In this document: positions 46,152 through 56,454 of the stretch, in pieces
Numbering within the stretch: the stretch's first letter is position 1
How the letters are laid out: each line of letters starts with the position of its first letter
Translations under genes and position numbers: made by a program
Source of the DNA: Mytilisepta virgata
Lineage: Eukaryota; Mollusca; Bivalvia; Mytilida; Mytilidae
Direction of reading: 5' to 3'
DNA length: 64,000 nucleotides
Assembly: GCA_028015205.1 (NCBI GenBank)
Contig: JAPWFG010000020.1
Coordinates: forward strand, 3,410,001 to 3,474,000
The notes under the pieces: model-generated
What the model saw: the letters and a program-made list of their open reading frames with translations, nothing else
What the model was told of the DNA's origin: nothing
The model's database searches: none

Positions 46152-47137
46152 TTATTTGCTCAGATATGGGTTTGCAGGCAAAATAATTGAAGGGGTTCTA
46201 ATATAAGACTTGTAAGAGGACGATTTCCAACGTCCCACCTTTTTTATTTCATCAATACTGAAACCTGACATTGATAAAGCGGTTGCTCCACCTATTTTGA
46301 ATGAATGAGCCTTAAACCTATTAGGATCGACACCAACATGTTTAAGCGACTTTGAGAGCATAGCAGAAAATTGGTACCCGTTTAATGGAGCACCACTAAA
46401 ATGACAGAAGAATGGACAGTCTGCAGAGGATCGCACGGACAAGTATTCATAAATGCTCATAACTGGGAATTTCAAGAGTATCCCTTTTCCTACTTGATCC
46501 GTTTTAGAGAAACGCAATTTAACTATTAACATATTACAATCCTGTTTTAAAAGAACATCCGTTTTTGATAATATATCTGTAACATCTTTTCCTTTTGAAT
46601 GCGTTATCTCCCCTACGCGTAACAACCCCCTAAATGCTAAAGTAAATGCCGCCTTAAACAGTTTTTGCTCGTATGTATTGAAACAGATAACCGGCAATAC
46701 AGAAACAATCTTTTCTAATAAAGCTGGAGTTATAGGAAGTCTTGTGTCTGTTCTTGTTTTTAATCTTTTCATTCCTCCAACATTTTTGGGATTATGAAAT
46801 TTTGTGCGAAGTCCGGGAAACCTGAAACTTTGCATTTGTAGCTTCTAGCCGATATATATGATCTAGCAGTATTTGCTGATAATGATTTAAAGGATAAATA
46901 TGATAAGGAATGGACTACTGTTTCAAGCTTTGGTGGCCATTTTTCATTGAGGCCCTGTATTTGTAAGAATTTTGCAAAATCTGCGAGTCCAGTGTCATAC
47001 GTTTTTATTATGTTTAATGACATGGATCCATTTACAAGACGACCAACTTCATTTTGCAAATCATCTGGCGAAAAGAAACTGGTATTTCCTGTGTATTCAG
47101 TTGTGCCCGTGGTGCCAAATTCCTGAATCTGTCCCAC
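46152..47137 (-). pseudogene. Tyrosine recombinase (integrase) of the retroelement
   Basis: The N-terminal core-binding domain is in the frame 47137-46769 ('IKTYDTGLADFAKFLQ', 'LSANTARSYISA'). The catalytic domain is in the frame 46835-46152. A one-base loss in a GGAGG run near 46766 breaks the two, at '...KMLEE' then stop. Catalytic features are Arg in 'FRGLLRVGEI', the beta-hairpin Lys in 'LRFSKTDQ', His in 'HSFKIGGAT', Trp in 'VGRWKSSSYKSYI' and the Tyr nucleophile in the same motif. The second Arg of HxxR is Lys here, so the domain would be impaired even without the frameshift. Family members insert circular or extrachromosomal DNA by recombination instead of DDE integrase. Confidence 0.78.
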
Positions 47138-47465
47138 TGTTGTCGAGAGATAGCATCAGCGATAGAATTGGATTTACTAAAATATGTTTTGCTTTAAAAA
47201 TTACATTATTTCTTAAAGTGTAGAAAATAAAAGGTCGCATCAGGGCCATTACCCGCTACGATTTGGATGTCTGTGAATTTAAAATATTGACTAATGCCAT
47301 GTTATCGATGTTCAATATGATTTTTTGGTTTTGAAGATGGTCCCCTCCCCCCCACATTGCGATTGCTAATACGACAGGAACAAATTCGATGAATGTCATA
47401 TCCTTCAATATGCCTTCTTCCTCCCGCGAATTTGGCCATGGAAAATATGCCCATTGACCATTGAC
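47032..47465 (-). pseudogene. RNase H domain of the retroelement
   Basis: 'NGQWAYFPWP', 'LKDMTFIEFVPVVLA' and 'LNIDNMALVNILNSQTSKS' are the conserved RNase H blocks of DIRS/Ngaro-type polyproteins. An in-frame TAG at 47256-47258 interrupts just after 'SKS', followed by 'RVMALMRPFIFY'. A frameshift leads to 'SIADAISRQQWDRF' and the C-terminal tail, which stops at 47032. The tail overlaps the start of the recombinase frame by ~105 bp, as in this class of elements. The reverse transcriptase upstream is missing. Confidence 0.72.
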
Positions 47466-47478
47466 CAGAAAAAAAAAG

Positions 47479-47549
47479 TGAAAAGTTAACGGACGACGGA
47501 CGCCAAGTGATGACAAAAGCTCACATGGCCTTAGTCCAGTTGAGCTAAA
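47479..47549 (-). repeat. 5' terminal fragment of the GTGAGCT dispersed element
   Basis: Reverse complement of the terminus: 'AGCTCAACTGGACTAAGGCC' (in the minus-strand reading), then 'ATGTGAGCTTTTGTCATCAC', 'TTGGCGTCCGTCG' and 'TTAACTTTTC'. About 70 bp only, wedged between the Ngaro-like relic and the tudor-like pseudogene. Confidence 0.75.
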
Positions 47550-47550
47550 A

Positions 47551-48090
47551 AAGGCTGGAAGAACTTGAGAAAAAAGAAAGAAATAGGCTTCGAGATGCAG
47601 AGAATATAACTAACAATGTATGTTATTATGGACTTTGGCAAAGTTTACTTCAACTTGATGAGGGCCTATGTAGAATTCCTGAAAACGAACACAGGAAAGC
47701 TCAATTGAAATTTCGAAAAACTGTTTTGAAGCAGGAACATTCAGATAAAAAGATTTTCAATTTTTCAAGGAAAAATGAAAGAGGTAAATATGACAAGTTA
47801 TCTCTAGATGAAGAAAAATGTTCTCACTTTGATTAAAGACACTTTAAAGGAACTTACTACAGAAGGAAACCAACCTTATGTAACTTCATTTGTTGGAAAG
47901 AAAATTTAACATTTATTTAGTGATGGTATTAAATTTATGGACATGTAATTTCGGTTGTTCCTGGATTTACAGACTGGTATAATGTCAAATACCAAGATGA
48001 CGAGGCAATTTATGCGTACAATTTAGGGAAAGATTATGAGAAATGAGAAAGGGGATGTAAAAATTGTAATATTGTCTTAAGAAACTTAAA
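47551..48090 (+). pseudogene. Tudor/SH3-like domain protein pseudogene
   Basis: A frame open for about 90 codons without an ATG starts 'RLEELEKKERNRLRDAENI' and continues through 'YYGLWQSLLQLDEGL' to 'SLDEEKCSHFD' then stop. A shifted frame carries on 'NVLTLIKDTLKEL', then 'TSFVGKKI' stop. A third gives 'VISVVPGFTDWYNVKYQ', 'DDEAIYAYNLGKDYEK' then stop. The last block resembles a tudor-like domain seen in uncharacterised, often multi-copy, invertebrate proteins (from memory). Two frameshifts and stops mark it as broken. The N terminus is missing at the repeat junction. Confidence 0.5.
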
Positions 48091-48208
48091 AAATGGGACA
48101 TTCTTTCCTGCTTTTAGTTATTTTATTTAGAATCATTTAAATTAATAGACTGTACTTTTTTTTAATCAATTTTAACCAAACTTCGTATTTAGGTTTGCAA
48201 CAGATTAA

Positions 48209-48741
48209 GGGACGACATCAAAGATTCAATGTAGGATAAAAAACTTAATTCACATAGTTTGGGGGGGGGGGGGTAAAAATCGCTGCAAGTTTTGTTATCC
48301 GACATCGATTTATAGATTGAAAATTTCGGATTCAAAGTCGGCCCTAACATATGTTTGGACTTTAAAAGCAAATAAAAGCCATCAAATCGTACCGGAAAAG
48401 CAAACGTTTGACCGAAAGTGTTGGGGCGAAATCAATCATAGTATCTACGTCGTTTAAACGATTTATCGATCGTGATTTAACAGTGCCTTTTTTGATGCAT
48501 ACTAAAAATACACATCACTTTTTGCCAATATTTTTAAAAAGTGATGTCCAAGTCAATATACAGAACAAACATACATTGCTGAGTAAAAGCAGGAACCATG
48601 ATACAAAAAGTATACTCTCAAAGCATATGCCCAAGTTGGTCAATTAATTTTCCCCAAACTAAGTTAAGAGGGGGGGGGGGGGAGTGAAAAAAACTATGTG
48701 AATTAAGTTTTTTTCCTACATTGAACTTTTGATGTCGTCCC
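48209..48741. mobile_element. PIF/Harbinger-type MITE, 533 bp, TAA duplication
   Basis: Termini of about 49 bp are inverted: 'GGGACGACATCAAAG' ... 'TTCACATAG' on the left and 'CTATGTGAATTAAG' ... 'TTTTGATGTCGTCCC' on the right, with a few mismatches. TAA flanks both ends (48206-48208 and 48742-48744). A 3-bp TWA target and ends beginning GGG suit PIF/Harbinger. G-runs lie just inside both ends (about 48260-48273 and 48670-48683) in the same orientation. No transposase. Confidence 0.75.
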
Positions 48742-48744
48742 TAA

Positions 48745-50582
48745 GGTCAGAGGCCAAATTTAATGACCCAATATTTAGTTTTCACTTCAACCAAGCTGCT
48801 CAGCCTAAATAAAGATATGGAATTCAATAGGTATTTGAATTTTAAAATATATATTTGAGTTATTTCAAGTTAACTACAATTTGGAAAACGATTCAGTAAA
48901 TCTGTTTGAATCTTTTTGATTCAGCAATAAATAGTTTAGACATTTCCTCTTTTGATTTTTGCTCATTTTGAAATAGGACGAACCATAGTCGAACCAGTGA
49001 ATCAGATAGACATTGTTATGTTACTAAGTTGATGGATCCCCTGATGAAGTAGACTGTATGCCATGTAGAATTACCAAAATGGACCTTAAGGTTCCATCAA
49101 AGTCAAAATCTATGACGAAAACACATCCACATAAATTGTCAATATTTTTATTGTTAAAATTAATTCTGAACTGGAACTTGATGAAAAGTTCATTTAATAC
49201 ACATTTCATAGTGCATTACCTTTTTCCTTCAGAATAAATATGAAAGTAAACATTTCCTTAGTGGCGGATGAATTTTTCAAAAGATGCCGTGAGTTTGGTA
49301 GAGCAAATTTTTAGAAAATAATTGTTCCAATTGTTCCATTGCCATCATGGGCAGGGCAAGTGAGGCTTAATTCTCAAATATATCCAATAATCAGACGATA
49401 AAAGCATTTTTAGTGTGTGGCTGCGTGTGCTGTCCACGTTTATATTTATCAAAGACGTCCGAGATAAATTTCGCCGTTAATGATAAAGATGACCATTTGT
49501 TAAAAATATTTTTATCTAGGGCTTACAGAGAATTGTATGGTAGAGATATATTTAGACAGGTCAAATAACAAATAATGTGAAAATAGTTAATGGTTGGTTT
49601 TATCACTTTGTGCAAGGTAAACATCCGAGCAATCCAAAAAACAGTTAGGAATTCCTCTGAACTTTACCTTACTTCTTCATAATCTTCAAAGTTCATAACC
49701 TTTACAGTTAGGAGAAATTGGTTATTGTAGAAAAACAATCCATGAAGCGGAAACATCCCACTCGAAGGAGAATGTTTTAAATTTGTTTTATTCTTTTTCC
49801 GTAATTTCAAACAGAAAGACATTTAAAATATGCGCATACTTATTTATTTAAATCAATGTGTTAAAATGGTGCATTCGAGAACCTTCTAAAGGATATGTTG
49901 GGAGAATTCATATCGGAAAAGTGCATAAAAATTCCATTTGCACATAAATAAAACTGCAGTTTAAATTTATAAATGCAGATTGTCATATCCGATAATAACC
50001 TTTATAATCTGAACCATACATCGTTTATTTTAAACCACGCATTTTGCCGCCTATTCGGCTAATTCGTAAATTTAGTATTATAGATAGGGTCACTTTTTCT
50101 GAATATTGTAAAAATATTCGTTTTTTCAAAGTATATTACCATGCCATTTAAAAATTGTCTAGACTGTTTATTCTCAGAGATAGAAATAAACTGACCAAAA
50201 ATTTGAGTTTAGGGCACCTTGTTTAGGGTAGAATACAATGTTTTAAATGAGAAAATGTTGCTACATAAAGGGCCTACCCGTTGTAAAGTTATGATATTTT
50301 CATGCCACCGTAAAGTATTTCTATTCTAATAGGACTGTTTCTATGAAGTTTTGAAACGCTGAAACATAGGTAATCAGACAAGAAGACGCCATTACACATC
50401 ACAAGTTATATTCTAACGTCGTTACAGCTTGTGGGAAACTTTATTCTCTTATGATGTCGCGTTCTTATCTTTTTCTCACGCGATGAATTATTTGTCATAA
50501 CTAATTCCCCATCATATGGTACATGCAAGTGGTAAGATAAATTCTTTTATTTGATTGACCTTGAGCCAAACATCGCTGTTTT
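48745..50582. other. No gene recognised
   Basis: AT-rich. A plus-strand frame around 49032-49130 ('GSPDEVDCMPCRITKMDLK') looks locally coding-like, but no start, splice pair or homology could be established. Confidence 0.35.
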
Positions 50583-50647
50583 CTGATTGGTTGATATCTG
50601 CGCAGTCATTGTTGAAAGCTACCGTTGCATAGCAACATTTGACGTCA
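50583..50647 (+). promoter_or_regulatory. CCAAT / X-box / CRE cluster
   Basis: 'CTGATTGG' (inverted CCAAT, 50583-50590), the palindromic RFX-type X-box 'GTTGCATAGCAAC' (50624-50636) and a perfect CRE 'TGACGTCA' (50640-50647) occur within 65 bp. X-box and CRE are 3 bp apart. No downstream gene is identified, so function is unproven. It may be the promoter of a mobile element. Confidence 0.4.
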
Positions 50648-50751
50648 CACAAAAATGAACGTTAAGATTTCCCGCGGGTCGGACGCCGAATCACAAACAA
50701 ACAAATATATTCCTGAAGAATCATAAGAGAAATAGGTTGAACAACTCTTAA

Positions 50752-50879
50752 AAATTAGATACCGATGGATATCAACTCTCGTTATTTAATTTGGACTTAA
50801 TAAAAAACTCGCCAAAGGCTCGTTTATTATTATATCTAAATTAAACAACTCGATTTGATATAAATCGATATCTAATTCT
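50752..50879. repeat. Foldback palindrome, ~60-bp arms
   Basis: Left arm (50752-50811) and right arm (50821-50879) are imperfect reverse complements: 'ATTAGATACCGATGGATATC' pairs with 'GATATAAATCGATATCTAAT'. They are centred at about 50816. Non-coding. The borders were not resolved. Confidence 0.65.
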
Positions 50880-50929
50880 CACTCATTGTGAAATCTATAA
50901 CTATGACATAGCCAAACTAGAAATTGGTG

Positions 50930-51770
50930 CCATCAGAAACGATGTCCATCCCCGCACTGCACAAGTAAAAAAACATTAACAGTGAAAAATTACCAATTTC
51001 ACAATTTCAGTTGAAAATTGGAACCCTGAATCAAATTTCAAAATTGAAAACCTTATTTCACATCTACACATAGTGAAGAACAATATTATAAACAATTAAA
51101 ACCACTGAAACAAAAAATGAATGCGTATTTCCAGAGACAAGGCAAAATTAGTAATTTCACCATTTTCGGTCCCAAAATTTGATCCCTTAATAGATTTTCA
51201 AAATTAAAAACCATTTCAAACATCTACAGAAAATAAAGAACAATATTATATACAAATAAATTTGCTAAATCTAAATGAAAAATGAAACACGAGTTTAAGG
51301 CACAAGCTTAAAATTACTATTTCCGAAATAAAACCATGTGGGTCTCAAGTAGTCGAAATCAAAATTCTAAAACCTTATTGCGCATATACATACGGTATGT
51401 GACAATATAAAAATTAAAAGCATAAAATGAAAATTAAGAAGCAGTTTAGTTTAAATTTCCAGTTTTCGAAATTCGACCCCGGTGGGCCCCTGTTTTTGAA
51501 AATAAAAATTCTAAAATCTTATTGTACATCTACATATAGTATGTAGCAATATTGTACAGAAATTAAATGCATGACATGAAAAATGAATGAGGAGTTTAGG
51601 TCACAAGCTTAAATTCCAATTTTCGAAATTAGACCCATGTGGGTCCCAATTTTAAAAAATCAAAATTCGAAAACCTTATTGCGAATCTACATATAGTTTG
51701 TGACAATACTGTATAGAAATTAAATGCATGAAGTTAAAAATGAACGAGGAGTTCTGGAGACAAGATTATC
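50930..51770 (+). repeat. ~155-bp satellite, five to six diverged copies
   Basis: The block 'AACCTTATTGCGCATCTACA' and relatives recurs near 51050, 51215, 51371, 51515 and 51671. Each is followed by 'GTGACAATA', 'AATTAAATGCATGA', 'GAGTTTAGG' and 'TTTTCGAAATTCGACCC'. Spacing is 143-165 bp. Inverted copies lie at 56455-57005. Confidence 0.8.
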
Positions 51771-52330
51771 TAACGGACGGACAGACGGACAAACGGACAC
51801 ACGGACCGATTACAAACATCCCCGAACTTCATTCGAAGTACGGGGATAACAAGCTGTCTGACGTCTGTGGCGTTGGAATAAAAATATCCATATTTTACCA
51901 CGGATGTAGACTAAAGTGTTTGAAGCAGGTCATACTAGAATCTGTAATTGACTCCTCGACATATTTGAAACTCCACTCGCAATGTGACGGGTACCGTTAA
52001 CGGGAGCATGTGATGTCACACCCGATGTTTAGTGCTAGTTCACATTGTTAGTGGTTTAGTTTCTGTGCTGTCTTGTTCTTATTATATGTTTTATATATTC
52101 TTTTAGTTGTACATGTATCCTTTTGGCATTTGTTTGTTATGTTCCATTCTCACGCGTTTGTTTTGCCTTTGGATTTCGATCTAACGGACTTTTTCCATCG
52201 TTTTATCGCTTCGGTATTCTTTTACGGATCTTATGTAGAACATACGCCAATCTGTAGAATTGATGATCATCATATCCGTACTCAACATACTCATGTCAAT
52301 TGTAAATATTTCCAATTATGGTGACTTTAT
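51771..52330 (+). repeat. ACGG-rich tract and adjoining dispersed sequence
   Basis: 'ACGGACGGACAGACGGAC' and 'AAACGGACACACGGACCG' (about 51773-51810) directly follow the satellite. Next comes GC-richer sequence including 'GAGCATGTGATGTCACACCC' and a T-rich stretch. The open frames across it start in the satellite and are not credible genes. Confidence 0.5.
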
Positions 52331-52688
52331 TTCAGTGAAGTATTTTCAGACACTCGTCGTAATAGTGCTTTCATCGAGTGTTTTGAAGATTAGGATTGAT
52401 AAGAACAAGTTAGAACTGAAAACTGAACCTAATGGAATCATATATATTCAATTACACAGTATATTTAATTTTCAGACATTCAGCCACACAAATTTTCAGC
52501 AATATGTAGCTAATATATATTTGGTACGATTTATTAAGTTAATTAACAAAATATTTAAAGGCATGATATAATTTTAGGTTTGGTAATAGGAAATGGTTGC
52601 TGTTTAACCTCTAATCAGGACTAGTCATATTCGAGGCTTAAAACAAATTTTATGTACATGAGTATGAAACAACATTTAATATATTGGG

Positions 52689-52925
52689 GGAAGGGGGGGG
52701 GGGCGGCTCGGTGGCCGAGCGGTCTAGGTAGTTCGTCATGACTAGCCTGTCAACACTGAGGTTGCGAGGTCAAATCTCACCTGTCACAAGGATTGCCAAT
52801 TTCCAACCGAAGGTTGGTGGTTCTCTCCGGGTACTCCAGCTTTCACCAATAAAAATTGGCCGCCGCGAAATAGCCAAATGTGCTGAAAACGGCGTAAAAC
52901 CCCAACTAAACAAACAAATAAACAA
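52689..52925 (+). mobile_element. tRNA-derived SINE with 12-bp target duplication
   Basis: The head resembles a Ser/Leu-type tRNA: 'TGGCCGAGCGGTC' is an A box, and 'GGTTGCGAGGTCAAATCTC' holds a diverged B box for RNA polymerase III. It is followed by a central region ('GTTCTCTCCGGGTACTCCAG' and 'GAAAACGGCGTAAAAC') like the conserved cores of metazoan SINEs. The tail is 'AACTAAACAAACAAATAAAC'. The duplication 'TAATATATTGGG' occurs at 52677-52688 and 52926-52937. A G-run sits between the left duplication and the head. The open frame at 52738-53034 is an artefact. Confidence 0.85.
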
Positions 52926-52937
52926 TAATATATTGGG

Positions 52938-54224
52938 TTATTTTAATTTAAACCAAACACATGTACAGAAGGAGAAAAGAAAAAGAAAAACAGACCCAGC
53001 TAACAAATACACAAGAGAGAGAAGTGGTTCTTAATTTAGCTTTGAAATATTTTAGTAAAATGATAATTTCAATTACAGCATTTCTGCCTGCATTCTAAGA
53101 TTCATCACAAAAACATATAAAACACGAAGCACCATCCCATGGAGGCAAACCATTTACAGTTTTCCTATTAGAAAATGAAATTATGTAAGTGGGAAAAAGG
53201 TTTACCGCTAATCATCATGAGAATCATCAGATTTACTAGTTTTATACACTGAAATGTACTCATGCAGATGGTCCAAGGTTACAGCTACGTGTAATATTAA
53301 AAGGTATTGGACGATTTTGAATTCTGATGGAAAATTCGTGGTCAATAAATTCAGGTATGTGTCAAATAAAAGTATGTAACACTGAAAAGGACCGAATTGT
53401 ACAGAGGCCCATGACATTAATATCAGAAAATATTAATTTATGTTCAACCGATATAATATGTATTCGTTTTTTGATACTCTCAGACTGTAACACCATGACG
53501 TACATCCTGTCAGGAATTAAGTATCAGCGATTTCCAAAATCTGTAATTCGTAAATAAATAACTCACAGTTTACACGTAGTCCTCTTCAACATTTAATACA
53601 TGTTATTCATGTGTTTTGGGGTTAAACCATTTTAAGTACATGTATATTTAAAAAAAACCAAAAAAAAAAAAAAAACAGATCTAACTTTAAAAAAAGATGA
53701 TGTAAAAATCTGTGCAATATATTTTATACTAAAAAGGAAGGTCTCTTCATTTGGAAACTTTCAACTAAGTGCATGGAACATCATATAATATAATATAATC
53801 TATATATATTTAGATATTTAAAGACACTGACAGCTATTTTTGTCAATCCATAATTTCATGGTACATATACTATTTCAACAGAAAATTATTTAAGTATTCA
53901 TTGATAAACAATTACGTCATGAAAGATGAGAATCGTAATGATTTATTATTTAGGAATTGTAATCATTAGTCTCTATGGAAATGTCAGAAACAAATCTTTT
54001 CTCAGTGGCATGATATGCGATGCATCCCACATGTGAACGAGGTTTGTCTCGAAACACGTCAGTCCATCAAAAATGAAAACGAATTATTGTAAATCAATAA
54101 GAAATATCAGGTGGACTCCAAGTACCCAAGGGTATGCCCAGATCGGTTTCTAGTATTTCGATACTAACCCCAAATTGATAGTTTTAATTTACAATAACAG
54201 AGATGTTAATTTTTTTAATAGTAA
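52938..54224. other. No gene recognised
   Basis: AT-rich with an A-run near 53660-53675. Short frames only. Confidence 0.4.
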
Positions 54225-54430
54225 GATGTATCTCCTTCGTGCACATTCTTGTCCGTAGATGGTTTTGCTTTTTCCCTATTAGTCTTTTTTTGGCCTTTTT
54301 GAACTTGCTCTTGAACGTTTTGGAGTATTGTTTTGGTTTTTCGACATTTTAGGCTTGAGCACAATGATGAGTCATAAATTGACAAAATGTACACATCTTG
54401 TTCATTAAGCTGCAGACTACATTAAGCTGC
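54225..54430 (+). repeat. Second copy of the 41395-41610 repeat
   Basis: Shares the 'TTGTTTTGGTTTTTC', 'GAGCACAATGATGAGTCATA' and 'TACACATCTTGTTCATTAAG' blocks with the copy at 41395. An A-run (about 54702-54727) follows 300 bp later. Confidence 0.55.
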
Positions 54431-54999
54431 AGACTAATTCAGTATATCGCATTATGTATTTTCGGTCGATCGGTTTATTCGTGCGTGTAATTATTTATAC
54501 TGGAGATTTGATCTAATAGAGAGCTTCTAAGTGGTTTTATCAATTTTTTGGCGCTTACGCCTACATTGTCGGAAGTAATAAAACAAACAAATTATAGCAA
54601 AACATCTCTGTAATACGCTGTTCAACCCCATTCTTAGTGTGAAATTCACCTCATATAGGTACACATAACTCCATTTTGGAACATTCAAGTTCCTTAAATC
54701 CGCAAAAAAAAAAAAAAAAAAAAAAAATTCAAAGTCGTGTTGGATTTTAAATTTATTGATGGTGATATAAAATTTCATGTGATGCCGTCAGGATTAATAT
54801 GAATTATACATATATAATAGGTCATGTTTCGTATGCTATTTTTATTGCTTGTATATCTTCAATGTAGCAAGTACTTCAAATCAAAATCTGTGTTTATTTG
54901 GCAAGTATGTTTTAGATGGTACAAGACCTTTCATTGAAAAATTACGTCACTTTTCACCAACATCAAAAGTATTAATATAAATGAAGGGGTTAAAAATAT

Positions 55000-55162
55000 A
55001 GATTCTCCTTCAGGTACGGGTGAGTTATGGAATTTCTCTGTCCGAGATAGGTAAATTTTTGATTTTCAACACGCGAGCTTTATAGCGAGCGTGTTAAAAT
55101 CTAAAATTAACTATCGAGGGTGGAGAAATTCTATAACTCACGAGTAAATTGAAGGAGAATCT
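55000..55162. repeat. Foldback palindrome, ~80-bp arms
   Basis: 'AGATTCTCCTTCA' (55000-55012) is inverted at 55150-55162. The arms stay complementary ('GTGAGTTATGGAATTTCTC' with 'GAGAAATTCTATAACTCAC') to the centre near 55081, where 'ACGCGAGCTTTATAGCGAGC' forms the apex. Likely a non-autonomous foldback element. Confidence 0.75.
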
Positions 55163-55692
55163 GTTTCTCCAATGATTTTCAACAAAAACCTCAAGAAAAT
55201 GCCGTTGCTACGCATTTTGTTTACCTGAACGCCATTCGGAACTCCTCTAGTTTATCTTTCCAAAAAAAAACGTAAAAAACGGCGGGAATTCCCATGCAGA
55301 AATTTAATCACCCGGAAGCTGTTAAATATATTATTTTTTTTATCCCAACGATTAAACACGTAATGAATAGGACAAAAATATATAGAAACTGGTAGAATCT
55401 TGGTATAGTCTATGAAGAAGGGAGAGGTTTGAGCAAATTATTTTTAAATTCCAAAATAAATTAAAAGGAACTGTGAGTGATTCAAGAAATAAAGCTTAAC
55501 GAATAAATCTGCTGGAGCCTGTTTGAAACTATAGCTGATAACTACTGTACCAACCTAAAATAAGATGATAAGGTGGATCTTTTTTCTGTTATTTTAAGTT
55601 AAAGTAAAATAATTTACGTTAAAGCTCTGCACATGAATGATAAGACAACGGTACCTCTAGGGATGTCAGTATTCCCGCACCTTCGAAGAAAC
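55163..55692. other. No gene recognised
   Basis: AT-rich spacer between the foldback palindrome and the Penelope fragment. No supported gene. Confidence 0.4.
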
Positions 55693-56450
55693 AGGACAAA
55701 TATACCTAAGGAGCAATAAAAAAACGTAATCCAGTGGACAGACAAACCCGGGAAGACGAATGAACAGCCACAAACACAACACAGAAAACCATAAAACAAT
55801 GAACAACACGAACTCCTATAAAAACCAGGAGTAAACACAGGTGATCCGGAAGAGTAAGCAGTTCCTGCTCCGTATCCGACACCCGTCGCGAAGTTCAACA
55901 AAGTCAATCCGGTGGAAGGCACAAATCGGTTGAGGCATATAAAAGGTTACGACAGTGGGAACAGGTCCAACATCATCTCAGATATTGGAACACTGCAATG
56001 GTCAATCAATGCGTGATGATGACCGTAAAATTTCCTACGTGATGACATCAACTTATCCTTGATAAAACCCTCGTTAAGAAGCTTTTGTGACAGCAGTAAT
56101 CCTCTTTTTCGAAAGTCAGGGTAACTCACGCAAGCCCTTGAAAATCGGATAAGCTGAGAAACGTAGACGCCATATGCAGGCGGTGCTGGTATATTGCTAC
56201 TCAAGAAGGGAAAGTAAACAATATGAAAGTTGAAGTCATCATGTTTGTCATAAAGTTTTGTCTTCAAATGTCCCTAATAGTCTATTTCAAGAAACAAATC
56301 CAAATATGAAGCGGACTTTGGTGTATCTTTAGTATTCTTAATTTCAAGCTCACTGGGGTAGATAAGATGTAGAAAGTCTTGGAATTTGTCGTTATTTAAC
56401 GACACCATGTCATCTATATAACGAAAAGTGAAATTAAAGAAAGTTCGGTG
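55693..56450 (-). pseudogene. Penelope-like element, 3' half with intact YIDD box
   Basis: On the minus strand the copy begins at 'FNFTFRYIDDMVSLNN', so the YIDD box is preserved near 56406-56423. It continues 'SASYLDLFLEIDY', an in-frame stop (about 56275), then 'KTKLYDKHDDFNFHIVYFPF', 'APPAYGVYVSQLIR', 'RKFYGHHHALIDH' and the terminal 'MLDLFPLS'. A ~250-bp trailer with a 'FYRSSCCSLF' frame follows to 'GGTATATTTGTCCT'. Everything 5' of the palm is missing, and the break abuts inverted satellite units. It complements the copy at 41960-43705, which lacks the thumb. Non-functional. Confidence 0.78.
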
Positions 56451-56454
56451 AAAT

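Larger units (their letters stand above)
45538..47465 (-). mobile_element. Ngaro/DIRS-like tyrosine-recombinase retroelement, 5'-truncated
   Basis: Reading the minus strand, RNase H (47465-47032), tyrosine recombinase (47137-46152) and an SGNH hydrolase (about 46135-45538) follow in order. The RNase H tail runs straight into the overlapping recombinase frame with no DAM-type methyltransferase, unlike DIRS1. The SGNH domain downstream is a feature reported for Ngaro-group elements. Gag and reverse transcriptase are absent. The 5' side is cut off by a 70-bp piece of another repeat at 47479. Terminal A1/B1-A2/B2 repeats were not found. Frameshifts and a stop make it inactive. Confidence 0.7.

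Noticed and set aside
46972..47223. 83-codon plus-strand frame
   Set aside because: Antisense shadow of the recombinase and RNase H frames.
52697..52780. Intact tRNA-Ser or tRNA-Leu gene
   Set aside because: The tRNA-like head lacks a complete cloverleaf and is joined to a SINE core and tail flanked by a target duplication.
52738..53034. 98-codon frame
   Set aside because: Begins inside the SINE head and runs through its core and tail.
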